A stretch of 64,000 nt of DNA from Sabellastarte sp. h YS-2021 (taxonomy: Eukaryota > Annelida > Polychaeta > Sabellida > Sabellidae), in contig OZ024931.1 of NCBI GenBank assembly GCA_964017235.1, forward strand, positions 107,154,221 through 107,218,220, in the 5' to 3' direction. The translations under genes and the position numbers were made by a program. Shown piece by piece: positions 54,950 to 64,000 of this stretch. Numbering within the stretch: the stretch's first letter is position 1; each line of letters opens with the position of its first letter. The notes beneath the pieces are model-generated. The model did not search any database, had not been told where the DNA came from, and saw only the letters and a program-made list of their open reading frames with translations.

Positions 54950-56516
54950 ATAGGTCTATTTTTGGCCGGTGCCACCTGCTGCATATTGTATGAAACTTCT
55001 GGAAGGAGAGACCACTCGGTCTGGATGGTCTGGCCTAGCCTTTGTAGCTTATTTGCTACCACATTCAGCCGGCCTGGAATGTGTCGGGCTTTGAGTTACC
55101 CGTTTCCTGGTGCACCAGTTCAGGATCCTCCACAGAAGGGCACACAGTGGGCCTGACCGCATGCCTCCTTCCTTGTCTATGTATGACACCACTGTGGTGT
55201 TGTCAGTAGCTACCAGAACTATCTTGTCTGAACAGGGGTCTTGGAATTCTTTTAGGGCCAAAAGGACCGCTTTCAGTTCTAGGTAACTTACATGCAGCTT
55301 GCTTTCTGGAAGGGACCAAGTTCATCTTGAAGTGTGCTCATCTAAGTGAGTGCGCCACCCTTCTTTGGATGCATCTGTACAAAGTTTCAGAGCAGGTTTA
55401 CTGGGTGTAATGGTTGACCATGAAGCATATTGCTTTCCTCCAGCCACCATTTTAGATGGGGATGCAAGGAGTTGGGGATAGGAATGACCTTTTCTAGTGA
55501 TTCCGGTACCCTCCAGCTGTTCTGAGATGCCACAGAATGGGCCTTATGTGCAGTAGGCCAAGGTGAACTTGCTTCGCTGTAGTTGTTAGCAGACCTATTA
55601 AGGACATGAACTGCCAACTGCCATGGGTCTCCCACCGGTCCGGAATCGGTCGGACCCGGCCACATCTGAGGTCGAAACTGGTCACCTATGAAGTCAAAGA
55701 CTTGTTTGGGTTCCAGCTCTGATATCTCCATGTTCACCAGCCAACCTAGTTTCTGACAAATTCTTACTAGTTCCTGAATATGCTGGAGACTAACTTGGTG
55801 GGATCTGGCTCTCACCAACCAGTTGTCTAGGTTCTGGTGGAACCTTATACCCCTGTGTGTGGCCATCAGTTTCACCTTGTTATCACCGTAAACTTCATGG
55901 GAGCTGTGGACAGTCCAAATGGGAGTGCCCTGAACTGATATGACCTGCCTTTGATGTGAAATCTCCTGTACTTCCTGGACTGTTCCTGCATTTGCATATG
56001 TCAGTAGGTATCCTTGAAATCTATTGAGGTAACCCACTGCCCTTGCTGGAGGGAGGTTCTGATGGCTTCCGGTGTCTCCAATTTGGATTTCTCCACCTTG
56101 AGATATTGGTTCCGTTTGCTCAGGTCCAGTGTAGTAGTATACCAGTTGTTAGGTTTGTGAACCAAAGGTAACCGGTTGAAAAGAAACCAGATTTGATCTT
56201 GACCAGTTCTACTGCATTTTTCTTCATAAGAGACTGCAACGCCTCCATCTGCTAACAGTTCCTGAGGGGATATTTAAGACCTTCGGACCAGCACCCAGTG
56301 CTTCTCAAGTTTAGCCATGACCTTTGTAATCTTGTCCCTACGTGCAGATCTAGTACAACAGCTGGGACATTGGCGACTGGTTGACAACAGACAATAGTTG
56401 GACACAGGAAGTATCTTCACATATTTTAATTCTGACAAGGAAGAACAATGCCAGGACTTATGCCCTTGCGGCTGCCCCTTAACAATATGTGCAACAGTTA
56501 CGACAGATAAGTTCAC
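54950..56516 (-). pseudogene. DIRS reverse transcriptase-RNase H
   Basis: Near 56516-56274 a Cys cluster (QCPSCCTRSARRDK) starts the ORF. 56037-55387 reads the RT: YLNRFQGYLLTYANAG, a HQNLDNWLVRARSHQ catalytic segment (55819-55839), LVRICQKLGWLVN and FIGDQFRPQ. 55261-55049 is RNase H with IVLVATDNTTVVSYIDKEGG and GPLCALLWRILNW. The catalytic loop is N-L-D-N, sharing the final Asn with the copy at 39.78 kb. Frameshifts occur between pieces. Confidence 0.75.
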
Positions 56517-56650
56517 ATCTAAAGTCTGTCTGGTCTGAGGTTCTATTGTCCTGGTTGAAGTCTCTGGTGACTGGCAAACTTTAACAATCTCACTGCTCTT
56601 GGTCAGCTGTACTGCCTAAACTACTGGACTATTAACATAATGTTATTGTA

Positions 56651-56788
56651 GTAATAAATACCGATTGTGAGGGCGTTTGTTACAGGATATATGCCCGGCA
56701 AAAATTTCAAATAATGCCCGAGCGCCGTCAAGAAATTTTGACGGGCGTATATCATGTAACAAACGCCTGAGCATGAGGTATTTATTAC
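56651..56788. repeat. Foldback hairpin of about 138 bp
   Basis: GTAATAAATACC/GGTATTTATTAC (outer), GGCGTTTGTTACA/TGTAACAAACGCC (56672-56684/56755-56767) and GATATATGCCCG/CGGGCGTATATC (one mismatch) pair in order around a centre near 56718. Compared with the intact copy at 44.2 kb, foreign DNA runs from about 56640 to 57030, so the hairpin is one end of a foldback insertion. Confidence 0.8.
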
Positions 56789-57089
56789 TATTATAAAGAC
56801 CGGCCTACCTGGTTGAAAGAAATATCCCTTTATTTTTACCAGGTGACACAAACAAGGGAACCGCCATATTGTTTTGAATGCATGATCGCCCTGGTAAAAG
56901 TGGTTGAATTTCCAAAAGAGAAATTCTAAACCACACTTCTGTTTTTCAGCGGGCGGTTATCGGAGGTTTTACTCCTAGCTGATTCTATGCGCGGACGCAT
57001 TTTCATTCACTGCGCACTTCCGATCTTTATATGTCCCTTATAGGATGGAATAACCCTTGGCAGCTCATGATGTGCAGTGAGATGCCCTG

Positions 57090-57800
57090 TTTAGTGTTTC
57101 TCTGTAACCAGGGTATACAGAGTAAAAACAGGTCAGACTGACAGGTTACTTCATTGCTATCTTCTATCAGCCCAGCAGGCTGGCATTTCTCTGTAACCAA
57201 TGTCTTCAGCGAGTAGAGGCAACCCCTTATTGCTCCTCTGGTGGCCTGGTAGACCCCTTCTTTCTCTGTAACCAATGAGTTCAGGCAGCACCTGGCCTGT
57301 ATGAGGCAATCCTAATATTTTTTTTTTCCCGCATGTGTGTAACCGGCCAACTTTTTCCTCTGTGACCGGCCAAATATCTCCCTCTCTTTCTCTGTAACCG
57401 GAAGGGTGTGTTACCAATGAATTTAGGCAGCTACTGACCTGTATCATAGGCCAGCTGATCCCTAGGCAGATCTGCTGGTCCGGTTATCTGGGATTTCTCT
57501 GTAACCAGCAACCAGAGAAGGAGCTGGATCAGTCCGACTAGTGTATCTGGCTGTAAGCCGGTCCTGTACATTATTCTCTGTAACCAGAGACCTAGTGGCA
57601 ACAAGTGGACCTGGTACCAAGTCGGTAGGTTCTGTAACCAGCCAGTTGAAGCAATTTCTCTGTAGAAAACTTCCTGTCCACCTACCCAAGAAATGACACA
57701 GTTCAATGGACTAGGTCGGTAGGCTCTGTAACCTGTTGGGTGGGGTAAACTGTACAAGGCTGTGTAACCGGTACCTGGTCGGTAGGCTCTGTAATCAGTT
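57090..57800. repeat. Irregular repeats around CTCTGTAACC
   Basis: About 13 copies of (T)CTCTGTAACC(A/G) occur at spacings of 20-100 bases (57104, 57190, 57270, 57392, 57499, 57576, 57630, 57725 and others), several within a larger unit (TTTCTCTGTAACCAATG then TTCAGGCAGC and CTGGCCTGTA). The copy at 44.3 kb has no such repeats. Minus-strand frames here just repeat VTEK or YRE. Confidence 0.65.
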
Positions 57801-58419
57801 GTTGAAGCAATTTAACAACTATATTTTGTGTTGAATTCAGCTTACTGCAGGTTTCTTGCATTAATTAACTGATTTCTCATAAGTGACCATTTGACAGTTG
57901 CTGGGAAAGCCCTAGTGAGCTATTTTTAGAAAAATTGTTGGTCGGTGAATCAGGTGATCAGCTTCCTGGAGAAGATGACATCAGTGGTCGCGTTCTTTTG
58001 TGATACCGAACACAGTAAATTTACAGTATCCTGAACGTCTACAAAAGGGAGGGACTGCTATCACAGTAGACGTGAGTTCTGAAGAATGCAGTGTTGATGC
58101 ACATCTTTATTGTAGAAGTAATCCAGCTTTGTAAAATTATTACCGGAAGTGCCATGGTTAAATTCCGTGTAAAACCATCATCACGAGTGGATTATTTCTA
58201 ACATGATATTTAAGCTTATTTTTGAGAATTTTTAAAAATTTTTACAAGGAATAAATCGATTCATGTAGATTTGTTTACATTCTGGTGACCTTTGCAACCC
58301 TGTTCTATCCATTGTAGCTTTAATTTGATATGAAAATATGTACAACAAATATATAAACCACTATAAAACTACCACTGCCGCGGTGTGCATCTCCCGCCGA
58401 GCATTAAATAGCCCAGACA

Positions 58420-58740
58420 AGATTTTATAGGTCAAGGTCACTACGGCCAGGTCAAGGGTCAAATCAAGATCAGACCATAACGTTGCACACCTACATCCCC
58501 TAACCAATGTTCCTACCAAGTATCAACTTCCTACACCTTACGGTTTCCGAGATATAGCTTGGACAAGATCTTCAAACTCAAGGTCACTGCGGCAAGGTCA
58601 ACTCAGGGTCAGACCATGACGTTGCACACCTACACATCCTAACGAATGTCCCTACCAAGTACCAACTCCCTACACCTTATGGTTTGTGAGATACAGTCTG
58701 GGCAAACTTTTTCCCGCCGCCTGCCCACCCATCCAGACAC
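58420..58740 (-). repeat. TGACCT/AGGTCA-rich repeat, two units
   Basis: Two units of the 2.7-kb repeat in reverse orientation: TAGGTCAAGGTCACTACGG and TCAAGGTCACTGCGGCAAGG, each followed by CACCTACA(C/T)(C/A)(C/T)CC and CCTACACCTTA(C/T)GG, then TTTTTCCCGCCGCCTGCCC, the complement of the start at 2727. Confidence 0.8.
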
Positions 58741-59815
58741 CATGGGCTGTCGGGTAAAAAATAGATGAACAGCATATTTCAGAGAAATTGTGTAGCTGCA
58801 ATACTTTGAAGATATAAGCCATTTACTCATTACGGTTATCATTAAAAATTGACAAAGTAGCTCTTACTCACTTAGCTATGGAGATACACTTACAAACTAC
58901 CGACCATGTTGTAGCTGTGGAGAAAGTAGCTACACAACATATTGGAACAAAATAGTGTAAATGTAATAGTGTGGAAGTTATAAGCCATATAATTATATTA
59001 GGTAAAGTACTATTACTCACTCAAATGTAGGCCAAAGGTCACCAAATCCAGTACAATAGGATACCCTTGTACTGCCCTGTGGGTCAAAAATTCGCTCGAA
59101 GTTGCTCTATCTCTTATGGTTTGTGAGATATTTGTGATTTTTCACATTTTCACTAAACGTAGCATATATAATTAGCTACGGGTCTGAACCTTCACCAAGT
59201 GAAAGCTCTCCCAAAAGTAGGTGAATGAGTTATTTGAGAAAAATTGGGTATCCGCAATACTTGTAGAGATAATTCGCATTTACTCATTTTGAGTAGGTGA
59301 ATAATTAGCTACGGGTCTGAAACTTCACCAAGTGAAAGCTCTCCCCAAAGTAGGTGAATGAGTTATTTGAGAAAAATTGGCTATCTGCAATACTTTTAGA
59401 GATAATTCGCATTTACTCATTTCGAGTAGGTGAGTAATTAGCTATGGGTCTGAAACTTCACCATGTGAAAGCTCTTCCAAAAGTAGGTGAATGAGATATT
59501 GGAGAAAATTTGGCTATCTGCAATACTTTAGAGATAATTCGCATTTACTCATTTTGAGTATGTGAATAATTAGCTACGGGTCTGAAACTTCAAGTGAAAG
59601 CTCTCCCCAAAGTAGATGAATGAGTTGAGAAAAATTGGCTATCTGCAATACTTTTAGAGATAATTCGCATTTCCTCATTTTGAGTAGGTGAGTAATTAGC
59701 TAGGGTCTGAAACTTCACCATGTGAAAGCTCTTCCAAAAGTAGGTGAATGAGTTATTTGAGAAAAATTGGCCATCTGCAATACTTTTAGAGATAATTCGC
59801 ATTTACTCATTTTGA

Positions 59816-60046
59816 TTTTATTTATTTGGGGTTTTACGTCGCTTTCAACACTGTACAGGTCATGTCACGACGGGTAGTTGGAAGGGCAGAGGAAACCAGT
59901 ACATAGAGTTCGTTAGGGTTCTGTACTGTAAACTGCCGACCAACGGCAAGCAACTACCAGCTTTCCCACTTCAGGCCATGACGGGGATCGAACCCCGGCC
60001 GCAGAGGTGGGAGGCGAGAGTGTTACCACTCTGCCACCATGGCCCC
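59816..60046 (-). repeat. tRNA-derived SINE in the satellite, 14-bp target duplication
   Basis: TTTACTCATTTTGA at 59802-59815 and 60047-60060. It is nearly identical to the copies at 32.4 and 45.9 kb in the opposite orientation, with intact box A and box B in the tRNA head (60046 inward). It inserted after the array formed. Confidence 0.95.
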
Positions 60047-60174
60047 TTTACTCATTTTGAGTAGGTGAGTAATTAGCTACGGGTCTGAAACTTCACCATG
60101 TGAAAGCTCTCCCAAAAGTAGATGAATGAGTTATTAGATAAAAATTGGGTATCCGCAATACTTTTACAGATAAC

Positions 60175-60505
60175 TAGAAAAAGGACGCATCTGTGGCCAG
60201 ATGCTGGATGTATCCACCGACAAAGGCCAACTAACATAGTTTAGAAGATAAAAAGCATTTTTCGTTAATAAGCAAGCTGAAAGCACTTTTAAGTTTGGCT
60301 ACCCTTATTTGACCCTGTAGCAGGGGCCCAAGGTGAAGTCTGACCACATCAAAAGATTCGCAGTCCATGATTTCCTATAAGTCGTTTTCACATTGCAAAC
60401 CTCTAGGACCAATAATAAGCAGGAGGGGCCCAAGGTCAAATCTGACCACATGAAAAGATTTGCAGCCCATGACTTCCTATAAGTTGTTTTCATATTAATG
60501 AGTTA
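60175..60505. repeat. Insertion in the satellite containing a direct repeat
   Basis: GGGGCCCAAGGTGAAGTCTG at 60325 and GGGGCCCAAGGTCAAATCTG at 60426 begin two copies of about 75 bases, with a unique piece (60175-60320) before them. After the second copy the satellite resumes at 'TTAATGAGTTATTTGAG'. The nature of the insert is unknown. Confidence 0.6.
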
Positions 60506-61619
60506 TTTGAGAAATACTGGCTATCTGCAATACTTGTAGAGATAATTCGCATTTACTCATTTTGAGTAGGTTAATAATTAGCTACGGGTCTGAAACTTCA
60601 CCAAGTGAAAGCTCTCTCAAAAGTAGGCCAATGAGTTATTTGAGAAAAATTGGCTATCTACAATACTTTTAGAGATAATTCGAATTTACTCATTTTCAGT
60701 AGGTGAGTAATTACCTACGGGTCTGGAACTTCACCATGTGAAAGCTCTCCCAAAAGTAGATGAATGAGTTATTTGATAAAAAATTGGATATCTGCAATAC
60801 TTTTATAGATAATTAGCATTTACTCATTTTGGGTAGGTGAATAATTAGCTACAGGTCTGAAACTTCACCAAGTGAAAGGTCTCCCAAAAGTAGGTGAAGG
60901 AGTTATTTGACAAAAATTGGCTATCTGGAATACTTTTAGAGATAATTTGCATTAACTCATTTTCAGTAGGTGAGTAATTACCTACGGGTCTGAAACTTCA
61001 CCAAGTGAAAGCTCTCCCAAAAGTAGGTGAAGGAGTTATTTGACAAAAATTGGCTATCTGCAATACTTTTAGAGATAATTTGCATTTACTCATTTTGAGT
61101 AGGTGAGTAATTACCTACAGGTCTGAAACTTCACCAAGTGAAAGCTCTCCCAAAAGTAGGTGAAGGAGTTATTTGACAAAAATTCGCTATCTGCAATACT
61201 TTTAGAGATAATTTGCATTTACTCATTTTGAGTAGGTGAGTAATTACCCACGGGTCTGAAACTTCACCAAGTGAAAGCTCTCCCAAAAGTAGGTGAAGGA
61301 GTTATTTGACAAAAATTGGCTATCTGCAATACTTTTAGAGATAATTCGCATTTACTCATTTTGAGTAGGTGCGTAATTACCTACAGGTCTGGAACTTCAG
61401 CATGTGAAAGCTCTCCCAAAAGTAGGTGAATGAGTTATTTAAGAAAAATTTGCTATCTGCAATACTTTTAGAGAAAATGCAGAATTACTCATTTTTAGTA
61501 GGCAAGTAATTTAGCCACAGGCCTAATTTAGACATAAAGCCTACTAATAGAGTACTGTGGTGCACCCTGTAATATACTTTGCAAACTTGAGAAGGCTAGG
61601 TATAATATTTTTTTTGTTT

Positions 61620-62640
61620 TGAATAACATATTTAAACAAAATACTGTAAATGTAATAGTTTTCACGTTATAACTGATTTACTCAACAGTGATAACGTCAA
61701 AGTAGCTATTACTCAGCTATGCAATGAGCTACATGTCTGAATTTTTTCTATGTTATAGCTGACCCAAAATTAGGTGAACAACATATTTAAGCAAAATACT
61801 GTAAATGCAATAGTTTTCAAGTTACAACTGATTTACTCAATAGTGACAACCTGAAAATAGCTATTGCTCAGCTATGCCATGAGCTATAAGTCTGTAATTT
61901 CACGACGTTATAGCTGACCTAAAAGTAGGCGAACAACATATTTTAACAAAATACTCCAAATGCACTATTTTTCAAGTTACAAGTCATTTACTCAACAGTC
62001 AGTACCTGAAAATAGCTATTGCTCAGTTGTGCCATGAGCTACAGGTCTGTAATTTCACTATGTTATAGCTGACCCAAAAGTAGCTGAATAACATATTTAC
62101 ACAAATTTCTGTAAATGCAATACTTTTCCAATTACAACTGATTTACTCAACAGTGTGAACTTCAAAGTAGCTATTACTCAGCTATGCAATGAGCCACAGG
62201 TCTGGAACTTCACTATGTTATAGCTGACTCCGAAATAGGTGAATAACATATTGAAACAAAATACTCTAAATGTAATACTTTTGAAGTTATAAGTAATTTA
62301 CTCAACAGTGATAACCTAAAAGTAGGTATTACTCAGCTATGCCATGAGCTACAGGTCTGAAATTTTACTATGTTATAGCTGACATAAAAGTAGCTGAATA
62401 ACATATTTATACAAAATTCTGTAAATGCAATAGTTTTCAAGTTACAATTGATTTTACTCATGATGGAAGTTACTGAAAAGCCCAAAAGTAGCTATTACTC
62501 ACTTAGCTATTGAGACAGACACCCAAGTTACTCACCACGTTGTAGCTATGAAAAAAGTATCTGAATAACATATTTTAACAAAATGCTCTAAATGCAACAC
62601 TTTTCAAGTTATAAGTGATTTAGTGCATGATTTCATGACT
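61620..62640. repeat. 155-bp satellite, about 7 units
   Basis: ACATATTTAAACAAAATACT-type words start near 61626, 61779, 61932, 62087, 62243, 62398 and 62561. Each unit has GTTTTCAAGTTACAACTGAT, TAGCTATTACTCAGCTATGC and TATGTTATAGCTGACC. Single units lie at 58925 and 63345, and degraded inverted units at 8015-8480. A pair of 140-base direct repeats follows (62650-62790 and 62808-62950). Confidence 0.88.
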
Positions 62641-62998
62641 TTTAATGCATTTTAGACATTTTTATCTACCACAGGCCTAATTTAGACATAAAGCCTACCA
62701 AAAAGATAGGGTGGCGAGTCCTCTAGCATACCAAGCCACCTGCCAAATATGAAAGAAATCTGGAAAGAAATGTGGACTGTAGGTCGCTAACAAGCAATAT
62801 TCCACATTTTAGACATTTTTGTCTACCACAGGCCTAATTTAGACATAAAGCCTACCAAAAAGATAGGGTGGCGAGTCCTCTACCATATCAAGTCACCTGC
62901 CAAATATGAAAGAAATCCGGAAAGAAATGTGGACTGTAGGTCGCTAACAAGAAATCTCTGCGGACGCGGACGAGGACGACAACGATGATGAATCCATA

Positions 62999-63024
62999 GT
63001 ATCCCCGCTTCGCGTCGGGGATAC
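62999..63024. repeat. Terminal-type hairpin inside the array
   Basis: GTATCCCCG and CGGGGATAC pair around CTTCGCGT, after a GACGCGGACGAGGACGACAA stretch. Immediately beyond, the 131-bp satellite resumes, so this hairpin marks the right end of an element (about 61500-63025) inserted in the array. Confidence 0.7.
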
Positions 63025-63581
63025 AATTAGCATTTACTCATTTTGAGTAGGTGAGTAATTAGCTATGGATCTGAAACTTCACCATGTGAAAGCTCTCCCA
63101 AAAGTAGGTGAATGAGTTGAGAAAAATTGGCTATCCGCAATACTTTTAGAGATAATTCGCATTTACTCATTTTGAGTAGGTAAGTAATTACCTACGGGTG
63201 TGGAACTTCATCATGTGAAAGCTCTGCCAAAAGTAGATGAATGAGTTATTTGATAAAAATTTGACAAAGTAGCTATTACTCACTTAGCTATGGAGATACA
63301 CTTCCAAACTACTGACCATGTTGTAGCTGTGGAGAAAGTAGCTGAACAACATATTGCAACAAAATACTCTAAATGCAATAGTTTGAGAGTTATAAGCAAT
63401 ATAATTATATTTGGTAAAAGTGCTATTACTCGAAAGTAGGCAAAAGTTCACTAAACCAAAAAATTTTGAAGAGCGTAAAAATTCATTAGGATAAGTAATT
63501 TACCAAAAATGTGTAACTGTAGTAGTTTCAGAGAAAACTGCGTGACCCACGCACGCACGCACACACATGGTGCAAATTATA

Positions 63582-63610
63582 ATCTCCCGCCGGCGAGCCG
63601 GGCGGGAGAT
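63582..63610. repeat. Hairpin at the right end of the compound element
   Basis: ATCTCCCGCC and GGCGGGAGAT form a perfect 10-bp stem with the loop GGCGAGCCG. The left arm plus loop repeats the motif at 58389-58402. AATAACACTATAAA follows. Confidence 0.75.
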
Positions 63611-64000
63611 AATAACACTATAAAATAAAACATTATAAAATCTGAAACTATTTCGCACTATAAAAATTCACATAAAATTTGTAAAAAATTGTGAACGCAG
63701 GTTGGAAGGGCAGTGCGATTGTTGTCGGATAATGTGTGCGCATAGAACTGAAAACTCGTTTCTGCACACCTCATGTTAGAATGTGAGGTCAGCTGGTGAG
63801 CTACATTTAGAAGCAATGCTGGTCGGTGTCACGTGACCAGCCATTTGAATGACGTCAGTCGGTCGAGTTCTTTGAAGTGCATGTTCTCATTGTGGGGTCG
63901 GCTGGACTGGAGCTGGCTGGTGAGACTGATGCGTTACAACAGAGAAGTCGGTACCAGTGCGATCTGAAGAACGTGTCTAATCTGATGTTAATTTCTGGTC
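63611..64000. other. Right edge; segment similar to 57.8-58.0 kb
   Basis: TGGTGAGCTACATTTAGAA, ATGCTGGTCGGTGTCACGTG and TGACGTCAGTCGGTCGAGTT align in order and orientation with 57918-57995 (GTGAGCTATTTTTAGAAAAA, TTGTTGGTCGGTG, TGACATCAGTGGTCGCGTTC). It may be a terminal part of the DIRS family. No ORF. Confidence 0.45.

Larger units (their letters stand above)
53040..58160 (-). mobile_element. DIRS-like retrotransposon copy with adjacent RNase H-linker fragment
   Basis: A separate RNase H-linker scrap (53040-53310, aligning with 38890-39190) abuts a longer copy. Minus-strand order in the latter: a gag-side repeat region (57830-57050), spacer (56520-56413), Cys cluster and RT (56516-55387), RNase H (55330-54950), linker (54950-54430), recombinase (54360-53690) and the 3' end near 53510. 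A foldback element (about 56640-57030) interrupts the gag side. 57840-58160 resembles 63780-63950 and may be a terminal region of the family. Confidence 0.75.
59170..61500. repeat. 131-bp satellite, about 13 units
   Basis: The word 'TCTGAAACTTCACCA(A/T)GTGA' recurs roughly every 130-135 bases (59308, 59450, 59580, 59707, 60083, 60589, 60722, 60855, 60987, 61122, 61254, 61387); each unit contains AAAGTAGGTGAATGAGTT, CTATCTGCAATACTT and GCATTTACTCATTTTGAGTA. It is interrupted by a SINE (59816-60046) and by 60175-60505. Two more units are at 63026-63260. Confidence 0.9.
58389..63610. mobile_element. Compound satellite element with terminal hairpin (candidate rolling-circle, Helentron/pearl-like)
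   Basis: ATCTCCCGCCGAGC at 58389-58402 recurs at the other end as ATCTCCCGCCGGCGAGCC (63582-63599), where it forms a 10-bp hairpin with GGCGGGAGAT. Between lie the AGGTCA-rich block (58420-58740), a 175-base direct repeat pair (58852-59040 and 63263-63450), the 131-bp satellite, and a nested element with the 155-bp satellite and its own hairpin. A core of tandem repeats, a 3'-end hairpin and matching subterminal motifs is the organisation of Helentron-derived elements such as bivalve 'pearl'. No Rep/helicase gene is present, and the exact insertion site was not shown. Confidence 0.5.

Noticed and set aside
59170-61500. CRISPR-like spacing of repeats
   Set aside because: Units are about 131 bases and contiguous with no unique spacers, in an animal-type sequence; this is satellite DNA.

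Overview
The window looks like accessory DNA of a marine invertebrate animal, most likely a bivalve or other mollusc. The basis is AT-rich intergenic DNA, GT-AG introns, tRNA-derived SINEs ending in AATAAA-rich tails, several tyrosine-recombinase (DIRS-type) retrotransposons, CR1/L2-like LINEs, and satellite/hairpin repeats of the kind seen in bivalves. No prokaryotic operon, CRISPR array, intact rRNA gene or functional tRNA gene was seen. The assignment below phylum is inference.

Only one ordinary cellular gene is well supported. It is the 3' part of a plus-strand ROCO-type gene (2-7357): Roc GTPase G3 and G4 motifs, a large COR exon, two short linker exons and a terminal exon with a CARD-like death fold. 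The five exons join in frame with matching splice phases, which suggests an innate-immune or cell-death signalling GTPase.

8.0-15.0 kb holds satellite relics and a head-to-tail array of about 1.15-kb units. 15.0-31.2 kb is a graveyard of minus-strand DIRS-like copies. One copy (23.95-29.95 kb) was invaded by a PIF/Harbinger-type transposon carrying a MADF-domain gene and by a long-TIR MITE with a 9-bp target duplication. 31.4-36.5 kb is a plus-strand tyrosine-recombinase retrotransposon (gag, a Cys-rich ORF, RT-RNase H, recombinase) with two SINEs at exact target duplications. 38.2-46.3 kb is a minus-strand DIRS element split by a nearly full-length plus-strand LINE and a SINE. 47.6-51.3 kb has a 5S-rRNA-derived fragment, a DIRS fragment, a SINE and a rearranged LINE relic. 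51.3-52.6 kb is one MITE nested in the terminal repeat of another. 53.0-58.2 kb is a third long DIRS copy with a foldback insertion. 58.4-63.6 kb is a compound satellite array with terminal hairpin and matching terminal motifs, which may be a rolling-circle (Helentron/'pearl'-like) non-autonomous element.

Apart from the ROCO gene, the elements relate to each other by nesting, so insertion order can be read in several places. All polypeptides in the mobile elements carry stops, frameshifts or lost catalytic residues. Limits: no alignments or database searches were run; homology calls are by eye from motifs and from comparing copies inside the window, and repeat boundaries without target duplications are approximate.
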